Below are positions 36,472 to 48,241 of a stretch of 64,000 nt of DNA, piece by piece; the first letter of the stretch is position 1; every line of letters starts with the position of its first letter. A program made the translations under genes and the position numbers. Source of the DNA: Phytophthora quininea (lineage: Eukaryota; Oomycota; Peronosporomycetes; Peronosporales; Peronosporaceae); the NCBI GenBank assembly GCA_011947345.1, contig JAAVTG010000675.1, forward strand, positions 62,001 through 126,000, read 5' to 3'. Under the pieces are notes generated by a model. It saw nothing but the letters and a program-made list of their open reading frames with translations, searched no databases and was not told the origin of the DNA.

Positions 36472-38413
36472 TTGCTGAAGCATCTCACTGCTGCTCACAA
36501 GAGGGAGCAGAGCAAAGCAAAAAGACAGCATCGGATGAAACGCCAATACTTGGCGATCCGCCAAGAAGCTGACAAGCCGTTCCTGAAGCCAATAGACAGT
36601 GAAGAGCAAGATCGTTGCATGAACTCCCTTCGTGAAGAATTGGGCGTGGAAGGTCTGGACGAAAGCACGTGTGGAGTGTGTGATAGCTGGGTTCTAGCCC
36701 GTGAAATTGTTCGAATTGAAGGTTCCGACTGGAGGTTTATGGATAAGTTGCGGGCGATTCTGGGCGTTGCTGGCGACGATCTACCTCGGCTTCTTGTGAA
36801 TCAGTACTGTGCGCCTCCCCACATTGATGGATTGGAGAACGTACTGGTTTCTCCTCGCGGTATTCATTGTTATGTTGATGACCATGGATGCCCAAGTGCA
36901 TGGATGGGTATTTGCAATAAATGCATGAGATTCATTAACCGCAGAATGATTCCCAACTTTGCTATAGCCAATGGCTTTTACATGGGGTATTTGCCGGAGC
37001 GTTTGAAGGGGCTTACACTCCCCGAGCGGTTTATCACGCAGCTCTCTAGTATAGCAGCTGTTACGCGGGTTATGCGTAGTGGACATTATCGCTGTATTCG
37101 ATCACATTGTCTCGCGTTTGACTGCACTCCTGGAGCTCCAATTTCACTACTACCACGCTCAATTGAGAAGGTGACCTCCTATCGAGTCGTTCTCGTGGGA
37201 GATTTCACAGAAGGTCAACTGGCAAAAGTGAAAAAGATGCATCGAATCCGAAATAAGATGACGAAAGGTGTATTCGAGTTTTATAAGGCCTACAACCACT
37301 TGTATGATCCTGTTTTGCCTAGCGAGGATGTTCTGAACGCGGAGTATTCTGACGATACTGTGGACCAACAGTTTATTGAACGTGTTCGAGATGACGGAGA
37401 GTATTTCAACGATGGCATATCAACGGAGCAAGAATCTGTTCGTGGCCAGTCGGACTCGTTTCAAGTAGATGGAGACGATGAAGACGCCGTTCTGGAGCGA
37501 CGACTGGGATTAACGGATGATCTGTCGCCTGTGCTGGCCTCTGAGCACCCTTACGTTGCTGATCTGGGGAGAACGCTGCAAAAAGAGGTCTTTCATGGTT
37601 AGGCGGTCGAGCAAGTTTTCTGGCACTATTAATGGAGATCTACTAGCGAGAATGTTTCCTCATCTTTTCCCCTTCGGTCGCGGCCATCCAGGTGAATCCA
37701 GAAAAGTGGCTGTATCTGTGAAAGAATGCATTAAGCACTATATTAATCTGAGTGGACGTCAATTTGCTGGAGATGAGTTGTTCACGTTGGTTGCGTTTGA
37801 TCAACTGTCACTGCAAAACATGTACATTCAAAACTCGGTGCGCTGCAAACATTTTCCGCATTTGTACGACGGTTACGACACTATTGCAGTTGACCAACTT
37901 GGCCAGGCGCTACTAGCTAATGAGCGACGCCGGCAAGGATTCACGCCGCGGGGCAACGCAATCGACGCGACTGCGAATCGGTTTATCAAGACCGTTGAGC
38001 TTGCATCGGCCCCAGTGTGGGGAAGCAATGCTGAGCGCTCTGGCTGCAGACAGAATGCCTTTGCATTCCAAGCACGGTTTGGACAGCCTGCTTTGTTTGT
38101 GACACTGACACCAAACGCAGATAACTCTTTCGCGATGGCCCAATACACTGGAATCGGAACGGTGGAAACGCTGTTCGATGTGTTGGAGTCTAGAATGCCT
38201 AGTAAAGCTGAACTTCGTGAAGCATCGCTAGGAAATGATGCTGCGTCTGCACGGTTATTCATGCGGCAAGTGGATGCGTTTATCAAAGTCTGCTTAGGCA
38301 TTGATCCAGCCACTAAGAAGCCACTGCAGCATCGCGGCTTGTTTGGCTACGTGGAGGCGTACTTCGCCACGGTCAAAACACAAGGGCGTGGAGCACTCCA
38401 CGTTCATTTTTGA
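36472..38413 (+). pseudogene. Helitron Rep: DUF6570 and Helitron-like N domain with HUH motif
   Basis: The first frame (36472-37602) holds a basic N-terminus, the CGVCDSWVL cysteine motif near 36670, NVLVSPRGIHCYVDD near 36838, CNKCMRFINRRMIPNFAIAN near 36915-36975 and YMGYLPERLKGLTLPE near 36980-37025, all typical of DUF6570. After a shift near 37595 the second frame gives MFPHLFPFGRGHP near 37650, the Helitron-like N signature, then ALFVTLTPNADN near 38090 and GRGALHVHF near 38385-38411. The last is the HUH metal-binding motif of the rolling-circle nuclease. The frame then breaks again and continues as IWLKDCPPNS. The catalytic HUH residues are intact. Confidence 0.72.
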
Positions 38414-40422
38414 TATGGCTGAAGGATTGCCCACCCAATTCTACCGCTATGGAAGAAATCCTACGCAGCAACGAAGCAGAAGGGTTTTGTAAGTCAGTCG
38501 AGGAGGATGTTTCTTCTATAGTGCGTAATGAGCTTTCCTTACAGTTGGATCGACAACGGTGTTCGAGTTGCAGTGCTCCAATTTCGTACACGGCGGCATT
38601 GCCGATACCTGAAAGCGCACGAAAGGACCCAAAGACAGGGCTCTACAGTGCAGAAGCACACGTGCTGTCACGGAGCCCCCACTTCTGCAATGCAAAATCT
38701 GTAGCATCAAGTGCAGTTCGCAGCACTTATTACGAAGCGTGCTGCTTCAACATCGACCAATGCACTGGCCGCTCTGGAGCGGTTCGCTTTCCTTCACTGA
38801 ACTAGCAAAGCAGGCCGCACGAGAGTCGCGGTGTCGGGGTACGTTACAACAGGCAATCCACAAAGTAGTGGAGCGCGAAATTATACAAGCTAGTATGGCC
38901 TCCGAGCGGGATTTAAAGGATGAACCAGGCTTACGCCGATTGACATTGCGGAGTGGCTGCAGCATTCAAATTCTTTTCAAATGGTGAAGTGTACGAGTGA
39001 CAACGACCCTTTCCAGAATGACTATCTTACCCGTCTATTGGAGATGCTTCCGCCGTTTAAATGTGATGGCAGATTGTCGCGTGAATCCGTAGATTACATG
39101 GTTTCGACGCTGGTACTGCTGCAAAAGCAGCACTGGTGGTCCAACACGAATACGTGCTTTAAGAAATCTCGGGCAACATGCGATGAATCCTTTTGTCGCT
39201 ATGTTTTTCCTAGAGATAGAGTGCCAGATACGAAGTTCTGCGCATCTGGGGTTCAAATTTCTCGACCACTAGGCCATGAATATATTAACGGGTTCAACTA
39301 CACGATCATGGCCAGTTTCAAATGCAATCACGATATTCAATTTCTTCTGGGAGGCAAAGAGATTACTCACAGGATTCACTACTGCTGCAAATATGTAACG
39401 AAACAGCAAAAAGGCTTGATTCCGTTGTAGCTATTGCTCTTGGAGCTCTGAAACGTCGACAAGAAAGAAAGCAGCAGCAGCCACTGCCAGCACCTCTCTC
39501 GGCGCAAGACCGACTGGTCGTCGCTCGAAAGCGGGTTGCATCTATTGTCTACAGTATGACCAATCGCCAGGAAGTCGCTTGGCCATTGGCAGCGTTGTAT
39601 TTGTATCGGGGGTTATGTTGCTATTCCAGTTCTACATGCACAACACTACCGCTAGGTGATATTATTCGACAGCTGTGTACGTCAGGAGAGTACTCATGCA
39701 ATCTTGTTCAGCAATGCAACAAGTTCGGTGCGTCAACCTTTCAGGCAGTGTCTTACCTGGACGACTACATTTTTCGCCCGGCTAAACTGGTCGATTTGAA
39801 TATGTACGAGTTTTCAATGCGTTACTTTCGGAGGAAAAGTGAGCACGAGGATGAGACCTTGGCGTTTTTGAGTGGGCATCGGCTTCAGCACAGTCATTGC
39901 CTGGGATAACGAGCTCAAGAATGTGTTCCGGTTATCCGAGGGTACCGGCTGCCTTATGCCAAAAGCGACTTACCATTGGAGTTTCACTACAAGTACGCAG
40001 TATTATCGTTGGTGCTATTCAAACCTTTTCGATCGCTTACTGACCTTGTCGGCGATTGTACCTTGTCGGAAGCTGCCTGGCTAAGCGCGTTTGAGCGGTG
40101 GAAAGACACTAAAACGGAATTTGTGAAAACTATTATGAACAACATGAATGATTTCTACACCGGTCGTAGCCATGGTAAGGCTCAAAGTTTAGAAGGCGAC
40201 ACCAACACGTCGGCCGTCGCAGGTGCAGCTCGAAATGGAGAGGGGAGTGACACTGAATCGGACGATGAAGACGATTTGTACGACGCAAGGGATCTGGTGG
40301 GCAATGACAATGCCGTGAGCGAGCTTGACGGCGGTGCTGATTATATCAAGTTTTGGGGTGCCGATGAAGCAAGCGACATCGTGATGGAGAGTAGCTCGTT
40401 GAACCCCTCAATTTGCCCATAG
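38410..40422 (+). pseudogene. Helitron Rep continuation with two-tyrosine motif
   Basis: Three consecutive frames carry the rest of the Rep region. SLQLDRQRCSSC is near 38540, KFNHDIQFLLGG-like text is near 39320-39355, and HYCCKYVTKQQK is near 39378-39413. The last keeps both tyrosines (Y-x2-KY) that cut and join DNA ends in Helitrons. Downstream are NRQEVAWPLAALYLYRG near 39560-39610 and LPLGDIIRQL near 39650, both common in oomycete Helitrons. The tail near 40200-40400 is acidic and serves as a linker to the helicase. Shifts near 38800, 39425 and 39905 interrupt it. Confidence 0.68.
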
Positions 40423-40455
40423 GCATCATCGCCTGAAGATGGCATCACGCATATT

Positions 40456-42339
40456 TTGTCTGCTTTCCAGCCGCTTAACATGCTTGATGGTGCTGCAAGG
40501 AGTACCTCGGCAAAGTCGACAATTGACCATTCTTTGCCGAGCTCAATTGTAGTACGTGATATGAGGCGATGGATTCGTGACGCCAACACCGATAACGCAT
40601 TCACTATCCCATCACCAGAATTGCCTGACGAGCGTGCCACCGAAGTGGTTGAGCTGCTGGATGATACACTCAATGAGGCAAATATGCAGTGGCGTCCTGA
40701 ATCGATGGTGCGATCTCGATCACCTAGCGCTGTTCCCCAGTTTGCCAGCATTAGTTCGATTTCAAGAGCGTTTACTCTGAATCTGAAGCAGCACTGTGCG
40801 TTAAAGAAAATTGGCATCGCTCTTCTTACTAGATGGAAATACTCCAAAAGTTTGAGTTACTTGGATCGTAACGTAGAGGATATCCTAATAGCTGACCAAC
40901 TTCGACTATTTCTCGGAGGAGAGGGCGGGACTGGTAAAAGTTGCATCATCGAAGCTGTCGAGGCCTTATGCGTCAGTTGGGGACGCACTACTAGTATTGT
41001 GAAAACAGCACTCACGGGCAAAGCGGCCACATTGATTGGGGATAGGACACTGAAGAGTTTTCTCCTGCAACTAGAAGGGGAAAAAGCCGTCGGAGCCATT
41101 ATGGATCTTGATGTGCTAATTATTGACGAAATTTCTATGATGAAGAGATTGCAACTAGTCCAGTTGAATCGACGTCTACGAAAGGCAAAGCGCGTTCCGC
41201 GAGTTCCGTTTGGGGGCATCCACGTGGTTCTCGTTGGGGATTTCTTACAGCTTCCCCTGTCGGAGCAGAGCCCATCTATCGAGACCCGTCTCTAAAACCA
41301 AAGAGGTCAGCGGTAGACTTCACGGGATATCAACTCTGGCGCGATTTTGAAGACGTCATAATACTTGATGAATCCGTTCGGTTTCAGGATGACCCAGAGT
41401 GAGGACGTGGATGTCATGATGCACGTCTTGGCATCTGGAGTGCTGAATTTGTTGCATTTATTAATTCGCGTATGGTTGAAGACCGCAATCGCGCTTTAAT
41501 AGACTGGGTATCTGGTGGTGAGCGGACGGCGTTTGTTACTCCAGACAATTCCACCCAACTGTCAATAAACAACCTCTTCATTTCAACAACCGCCAGACTG
41601 TTACCAAAAGATACATATCCTGTTCGAGTGGTGGCGAATTTTAAAGGGCAATTGAACTCACTGAATCGATCGGAAGCTACCATGGTTATGTCTTTGCCGA
41701 ACTCGAAGTTCGGTCGCATGGCGCCCTACCTAGATCTAATTGTGGGAATGCCCATCCAGGTGACGCAAAATATACGTCCCCAGAAAATGGTTGCAAACGG
41801 CACGCTTGGGACGTTGGAGTCTATTATCTACAAACCTGGTATCACGTTTCGGGTTGTTCATGATAGCGTCTTGGATGTGCTTGTGCAAATTCCTAGCACG
41901 CCTCCACCCGCAGTGATTGTGCGGTTACCTCGCGGTAATACAGCACGGGCAATGCTAGGGGCTGCTGATAGTGATCTTTTCCCACTGTTTTTCGAATCTC
42001 AGGCATACAAGGCATGTGAAATAGCGTTGACTGGTAGTGTGAACGGAGTCCCACGAAAGCTAGCCGTTCGAATCCAACAGTTTCCGCTCGTATGTGCCGT
42101 CGCATCGACGATCTACAAGGTGCAAGGTGAAACTCTCGATCGGATGGTAGCTCGGCAGCAGTAAACAAACGGCAGCAGCCGTATCTGTTGGTGTCACGGG
42201 TGACATCTCGCCACGCTTTTGTGGCTCTGACGCCATTGACACCAGATATTATAGCGTGGGCACGTCCACCGGATGATGTACTAGCAGAAGAAGAACGGTT
42301 GCAACGTTTAAGCGAGCATACTGTAAGCGCTATGCTGTA
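40456..42339 (+). pseudogene. Helitron Pif1-type DNA helicase domain
   Basis: A superfamily-1 5'-3' helicase in two frames. In 40456-41295, Walker A GGEGGTGKS is near 40915-40942, Walker B LIIDEISMM near 41120-41145 and VLVGDFLQLP near 41228-41257. After a break near 41295 the second frame (41472-42164) holds NGTLGTLE near 41797 and TIYKVQGETLDRMV near 42108-42150, which is the Pif1 motif VI region. A third piece, LLVSRVTSRHAFVALTPLTP near 42186-42245, ends with a stop near 42339. All ATP-binding residues are present. The helicase would unwind DNA during rolling-circle transposition. Confidence 0.72.
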
Positions 42340-42422
42340 GCAATCTAAACGTCAATGTTATACCGTTGCACATGAAAAATACACAGCTGACCCGCTAACA
42401 TTGTTTTGCTTAAAATGTTGCC

Positions 42423-43530
42423 TTACTCATCCTCACTAGTGCGGTTTGTTAGATCGATCCCTTCGGGCGATCCCTCTCGTTTCGGCGGTACTTGATCCAG
42501 CAGGTTTGGAGGCGGCACTGCTTGGAACACCTTGGCTTGCATTGCTCGGCGCCGAACCTTGTGGCGACTTGGCGCCATCGCCGCCATCACCAGTGGGACG
42601 TCGCTGGCTCGCCTCTTGAGCGTGCGGTCATTGCTTTCGGCAGGATGCCCAGGAACCATGATGCGAGGGACGTGCTCCATCGCAAATGGAGTAGTTGTTG
42701 CCACAATACCGATAACTATGAACTAGTTTTGCCTTGGGGTCTGCAAGCCTTGATCCTACCCGAGGTCTTGAGGTCGCCGCGCTAGTTTCCAGCGCTAAAT
42801 CCAGATCGGAAAAGAGCGACAGCATGACCGCCTTGTTCAGCTTGACTTTGGAAGGCGTGGAGACGGTCGCAGCCGATAGGGAGGCCCATGGTGACGCGCA
42901 GGCCCGGCACGAAGAGCTTCATCATGCTCATCGGAAGTGACGCTCGTCCTTGCCAGCCTCTTCGTCCTCGCTCTCAAACTCACAGCACTGCTGCGGAAGC
43001 TGCTGACCGTCTTGGCGCTGCTAGCGTCGTCCTGCTTGTAGAGGCTACTGCCGAAGCTCCTGCTGCTGGTTCTCAGCGTCTTGGAGCTGCCGCTCCTGCC
43101 CAAACGTGCCCAGCTCGCCGGTGTAGCTTGCGTTGATCCCGCGACTGCTGTTGAAGCTGCTCGCAGTGCTACTGGACATCTTGAATAGCGTCCGGTCTCC
43201 GTTTCTGGACGCGTGTGATGCTTTGAGGGCTCTCGAGTCGTAGAAGTCCGAGCTGTCGCCGCTGTTCGAGCTGGTGGTGCGCGGATATCGAGGAGCTACA
43301 AAATGCAAAATCGAAAGGTAGTATAAATAGCCCGGTATTTGGGTGAAAACGGTATTGCGATAGGAAATAGTAAAATCGATGGCACACGTTCAGCAAGTAC
43401 ATGAGTTCTAACAGACTGCTGCAGCCCTGGATTGGTGACAATGGCGAATACAATCGGCGTGTAGAGTGTCCTTAGGCGGTCGAAATATGCATTCTGATAA
43501 CAAAATCGCTAGCAGGCGTCCAGGCTGTAC
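42423..43530 (-). pseudogene. Unrecognised serine-rich protein relic, possible membrane-receptor tail
   Basis: Minus-strand pieces read RLRTLYTPIVFAIVTNP near 43490-43440, resembling the last membrane helix of a seven-helix receptor. A Ser-rich tail follows (SSNSGDSSDFYDS, then SSSTASSFNSSRGI) at 43308-43045, with further pieces to 42423. At least three frame changes occur. The tail stops at 42423, next to the presumed Helitron 3' end, so the end of the gene may have been altered by that insertion. The receptor idea is inference from a short hydrophobic segment. Confidence 0.3.
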
Positions 43531-43806
43531 GTCTGCTGTATCAGCAAGTTCATTACATCTACCACTAGCAGCACGTGGCATTATGGTGAGATGCTTCAGA
43601 CGCTATATAGGTTGAAACATTCATAATTCATAGTTGGTTTTAAATACACACCGCCTTTAAACACGATCAAACAACTTCAGGTATGTATTTTGAATGAAAA
43701 TAAGCCTACGACGCAACTTGCAATGAAAGTAAACTGCAATACATACCGCTACCGTAGGGCTCGACGATTCGGCAGGCAAGGGTTGGCAATGGGCCCGAAG
43801 CAACAC

Positions 43807-44545
43807 CTACAGAGCAAGATCACGCGGTTGGTTGAAGCGGAAGCCATGGTAGCGGTTCAGGTGTCTGATCATCGAGTTTCTTGAGTCGCTGACGAAATTG
43901 CACTGCCACACGTAGCAGAACACATCGTCCACGATGCGATCGTCTTGAAGGACTGGCATGGTTCCGAGGATGGGGTACTTGGGTCGAGGACAGCGGGGAA
44001 GTCGATGTAGGCATGCAGATACACACTGCTGGCCTGGGATCCAGCGCGGGCGAACAAAAATCACCCCGAAACATGACGATATCGCCTTTGTTAAGCTCGA
44101 TCAGGTTTTATGCCGACTGCAAGGCGACGCGGCAGTTCCAGCCGTAGCCGTAGAAATAGGTGCCGTCTTGAGTTGCGATAGACCGAGCCCGGCAAAGAGG
44201 TCACGTCCGCGGACTCAGAGCCGGCAGGCAGCGGCAAGAACTCCCGGTGAACCAACTGATCCGGAGCACCTCCTGCCGTCTTCAAGAAGTGCCACTGGTT
44301 AGCAGTAGAATCCGGAAAGAAGGTCTTGTAGTAGCGCTTGAAGTATTGCGCCATTTCACGTGACGCCTCGGCAGGAATGAGAGCTCTCTCGCGGTTCTCG
44401 TCACGAGTCTCACCGTCCCAAGTTTCATGGATCAGTGCGTCTGCTGGTCGCGCGATAGAGACCGCAGATAGTCGACGAGGTTGTCGGGGACCGCACGGTA
44501 CAGGACCACGTAGCCGCGAGAGTTCAGTTTGGCTCGAGCAAACAT
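43807..44545 (-). pseudogene. Oxygenase-like double-stranded beta-helix protein with C2H2 finger, broken
   Basis: The likely start is ATG 44545 (MFARAKLNSRGYVVLYRAVP). Separate frames then give AQYFKRYYKTFFPDSTANQW near 44350, NKGDIVMFRGDF near 44090-44060 and YLHAYIDFPAVLDPS near 44015-43970. The order and the GDxVxFRGD followed by xHxYID pattern resemble phytanoyl-CoA-dioxygenase-like proteins that are frequent in oomycete repeats. A single C2H2 finger follows, with C-x4-C and H-x4-H in CYVWQCNF and MIRHLNRYH near 43915-43830. Multiple shifts disrupt the protein. Substrate unknown. Confidence 0.4.
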
Positions 44546-44879
44546 AGTGTGCGCGTAGAGGAGATGGTGTGCTTGGCTTGGAAAATTGGGGAATGAAAGC
44601 AGCTTATGTCCTGCAAGATTAACAGCGATACTTAACGCTTAGCTAGGAGGCCGATGCCTCGACATACTGTAGGGTATGCTCACACATCAACACGGCAAAT
44701 ATGGAATGCGAAGTTTCCCGGTAAGAATGCGTTGCATTTTTTCAAAGTTGCCCTCACATTCTGTCGCAATCTTCCCCTCCTTCATTTCGTAGTGGTCTTG
44801 CTTCTCAGCTTCACACGCCAAAGAGCGCGCAGCGCGTTCACTAGTGCTGCCATGCTGTAACAAGTGCAACAAAATTCAA

Positions 44880-45751
44880 GTAAGACCAAAGGAACACTTC
44901 ATTTCATTTCTCAAAATAATGTTTCACTTACGTGAATGCCAATTCAACGCAGGAAAATCACGTGGTTTCAGTTGCATTGCAAGGTTCCATTTTCATGCGT
45001 ACCCATCGATTCCTGGATAAGCCTGAGTCTTATGAATGACACCCTTCGAGATTGACGTTGAAGCTTCTCGTTGGAGTGTCCGATTTTTCATTAAAATGCC
45101 AAAACCGCGCCTATAGTGCGCCGCATCCAAGCCAACGGGTGAGCAGGAGGCCACGAAGGCCGACGAGCAGAAGGTGCTGGCGCTGAAGGAGCACCAGCTG
45201 GATGACGACACGCACGTCATCCGAAGGCAGCTAAGAAGTACGCGCGGCCGTTGAAGGAGGCGCTCAATCCGCGGCCAAGAACAACAACACACCCAAAAAG
45301 CCCAGCACGTTTGCGACTTTGCAGACCAGTTGCGGCTCCAATGGTAGATGAAATTACTCCACGAGGTGAAGATGGCAGATTCAACACTTAACGTTAAGCT
45401 ATGTTATAGCAACCAGCTAATAAAAGTTCCTGCGTTGTCGCTTACCGCGATCTCCGTTGCCTCTGCATCCCTCACGCTGCTTACTTTGCCCCAGCATAGT
45501 CCTGACCCGGTGGAACGAAGGCGAGCCCAGCTGTTCTAGCTAAATCCGCCCCGGTGAAGTGCTGTCAAAACTAATTATTAGTGTCAACGTGGGACTTCCT
45601 GCTCACGTTCAAGCTGCGCGTGCGCGTGATGCTGAAGTGTTCGGTTGCTAGAGAAAATGCCAAACGGGCACTTTTGATACGAGTCATGTGTAGGTGGTCA
45701 CAAATCAGTTAAGTCACGGTGCTTATCGAAGCTCACTCTTCAATTTGAATC
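44880..45751. other. Intergenic, with a short coding fragment
   Basis: Plus-strand bases 45120-45350 read TGEQEATKADEQKVLALKEH and LDDDTHVIRR, then, in another frame, KKYARPLKEALNPRP. This is a plausible helical protein fragment that I could not assign. The rest shows nothing. Confidence 0.25.
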
Positions 45752-46481
45752 ATGCCTGGCAAGGCTAAAGACAAACCGGAAGCCAGTAGCAGCCGGGGCG
45801 CTAAGGTCAAGCCAACAATGACCAAGTGTTCGTCCACCTCGCCACACAAAACCGACACAACTGCTGATTCACCGACACGCCAAACGCCTTATGAACGTCT
45901 CCGTCAGCTCCTGGCGGAGAAAACAACTAACACTAGACGCGTGACAACCGTCGAGGGTACGTCCAAGTAAGATTTCTTGCCATGCATTCCACAAAATGCC
46001 TCACCATTCGCGAATTCGCTGCCAATTGCGTGCCTACAGAGCTACAGACTATCTTACGCAACACCGCGGAGCCACCCCAAAAGCTCACGATGAAAATGAA
46101 GTTGTTGTGGGCATCTAACCACATGTACCAGAACTTCAAGCTAGCGAGACTGCATCTTATCGATGCTGCTTCGCCCGAGCCCTTGGAGGACTTGCTAAAA
46201 GTAAGTAGTTCCCCATGGTTTTGGTTGCACCATTGTTCTGAAGTTGCATGTTATCGTTTGTATCCTAGTTGTTTCGTGATTCGTACGACGAGAACCGTGA
46301 CGAGATCGATTCGGTGCTGCTCACCGCGACAATGTGGGATACTGACTCTGCTTCGAATGAGCTACCGCCAGCGGGGAAGGTCATTGAAATTAATGGCTAC
46401 TCCAGCTTGAAGCTGTTCCAAGAAAAATGCTGCCAAGTCACGGTCAAGCTTCGGGACTTGTCCTGGGACCCACACGCTTAG
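45752..46481 (+). CDS. Hypothetical protein with one intron
   Basis: A basic, Ser/Thr-rich segment (MPGKAKDKPEASSSRG) spans 45752-45970. A second ATG at 45982 opens HSTKCLTIREFAANCVPTEL to LEDLLK. A GTAAGT donor at 46201 and a TATCCTAG acceptor ending at 46268 define a 68-bp intron. Exon 2 (LFRDSYDENRDEIDSVLL to LRDLSWDPHA) stops at 46481. The two halves may be one protein with a frame or splice change near 45970, or two. No domain was recognised. The clean intron suggests a transcribed gene rather than debris. Confidence 0.4.
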
Positions 46482-47118
46482 TAAAACATGAAGATCGTTG
46501 TCAAAGACTTAAAGACTGCATAAGTAGCGCTCCTGCTTTATCTGCATTTGTAGTTACAGCATGACGAAGTAGTCGGTAGCGCTTTATCAACGACAAGTTA
46601 TTCAGCTTATTTTTCGGCAATTCTACTGCAAGTGTTGAGTAGTTGAATAGCTTCGACGTACTCTAATATGAAAGCTAACAATTCCGTATCCGGGCGACTT
46701 CCAGCCAACTAAACCTTTTCCTGCGCACTGTGCTGCATGAATGCTATACTCAACCCCCAAATCGAGTTATCATAGTATCCTGACGCACTTCTATACCAAG
46801 ATTCGTGCAGCTTGACTTTAATTCCCCATTTTAGCGACGACGCACGGCCTTTTTGATATTGGTGACGCTGGCACTTCTGCATGCAAATTTACTATGATAT
46901 TTGCCCATTTTTGCCCATTTTTACAACTAATGGGCATATACCCAAATCTTATTGAAGTACGGGAGCCGAAAAATCGAACAACTCCCTCATCAGCGATGTA
47001 CGTCATTCCAGAAGTGGCCGCCCAGGAGCCGAAGCAAGCGGAGAAGCGGAGAAGCAGGTATGACATAGGCTGTATTGTGTTGACAGTGTGGACATGCACT
47101 AATTGAGGTTGTGGATAG
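46482..47118. other. Intergenic stretch
   Basis: AT-rich sequence with a duplicated TTTGCCCATTTTTGCCCA near 46900. A short plus-strand piece near 46985-47065 (SSAMYVIPEVAAQEPKQAEK) could be a relic. No gene is seen. Confidence 0.3.
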
Positions 47119-47857
47119 ATGACCAAGCCCAGAGGAACTCGAAATTACACGTACGCCGAGCAGTGACTACTGCTTTCGGTCGTAGCAGACGAGTTGCCGG
47201 TGGCCCGGTCTGAATGGGATCGTGTTGTGATCGCATACAATACAGCCGCAGACAGCGCCTGGAAGCCGAGGGACGCGAGTAGCTTACGGAGGAAGTTCAC
47301 TACGCTCTACTCGGCAGCACGGAAGTCGAAAGGGGTGGAGCTGAACTCGCAGGAAAAGGCGGGTCTAGAACTACGGCGCAAGATCATCGAGCGTGCCAAC
47401 TTGGCACGATTCCCCACCTGACGGAGCCAGCCAACGCGACCGACGGACAATCATCGACGCTGTCGCCTCCCCGTCAGGAGAATCAGTGGTGGAACATCAG
47501 ACACATGAGAAAACTGAGCCGCCGCGTCGTGCTAGTTTGCTCCCCTCCGACGACAGTGAGTGTGCTGACCAATGTCCAACAGCACCGGAGGAATCGTGTA
47601 GTTCGGTCGCGTCGCTCAGTATGGAGAGTGCTTCACAGCATCTGCATTCTCACTGTTCAGCAATCCAGCTGTTCCTCTGGTTCCAGCAGCGAGAAGAGCG
47701 CCAACTCACACGAGTCAAGGACGACCAGCACCAACGACAGCTTAGAAGGGCAGCCAAGGAGCAGCAAAGAGAGATCGACATGCGCAACACAGAACGAAGA
47801 CACAAAGAGCTGGTGGAATGCATTTCGTCGCTCAAGTACAGCATCTCAAAAGTTTGA
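47119..47857 (+). pseudogene. DUF6818 Myb/SANT-like protein with an in-frame stop
   Basis: ATG 47119 opens MTKPRGTRNYTYAEQ, which a TGA at 47164-47166 interrupts. Beyond it the same frame continues LLLSVVADELPVARSEWDRV and SAWKPRDASSLRRKFTTLYS, the tri-helix DNA-binding fold of the oomycete DUF6818 family. A shift near 47410 leads to an acidic Ser-rich stretch and a charged coiled coil (REERQLTRVKDDQHQRQLRR) ending at 47857. These proteins are numerous in oomycetes and often lie near transposons. One stop and one shift make this copy inactive unless they are sequencing errors. Confidence 0.55.
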
Positions 47858-47956
47858 GAGGGAACGCTGACAGGGACGATAATACACGTTGTTTAGATCT
47901 GATGTGCTCATTGTAGTGTGTGCAGCAACAGTCACCGCAAAGTAGAGAAGAGTGCT

Positions 47957-48023
47957 TGAAACAATGTTTAATAAACGGACAGTGTGCACGGTTGAAACAA
48001 AGTTTAATAAACGGACAGTGTGG
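47957..48023 (+). repeat. Two 31-bp direct repeats carrying AATAAA
   Basis: TTGAAACA-(A/T)-GTTTAATAAACGGACAGTGTG-type units lie at 47957-47987 and 47993-48023, differing at one base and 36 bp apart. Each contains AATAAA, so they may serve as duplicated poly(A) signals for the gene on their left. Confidence 0.6.
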
Positions 48024-48241
48024 TAGATGATGTGCTATTGGGGGCTTGAAGCTGGCAGCACGCCATTACGAGCATGTCAGTGTACCACGCGAGAACGATG
48101 TGCCATTTCCCAATTTCCTCTCGGAAGCACAAGCGATCAGACTCAACCCGAGCAAGGCAGCAGCAGCCAACGCGTACGTATGCTAATTCTACGACAAGTA
48201 CTTCTGAGGTGAAATCGTTCTCACACGTTTTTCTCGTTTAG

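Larger units (their letters stand above)
36043..42439 (+). mobile_element. Autonomous-type Helitron (RepHel), frame-broken
   Basis: The element encodes, in order, a DUF6570 cysteine-rich domain, a Helitron-like N domain with HUH and two-tyrosine rolling-circle motifs, and a Pif1-type helicase. At least seven frame changes (near 37595, 38413, 38800, 39425, 39905, 40425 and 41295) split the protein. The N-terminal segment is present twice (36043-36340 and 36384-36690). A possible 3' end is CTAG at 42436-42439 followed by T, preceded by a weak hairpin AACATT...AATGTT at 42398-42420. The 5' TC end was not located. Whether the breaks are decay or sequencing errors cannot be told from the text. Confidence 0.75.
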
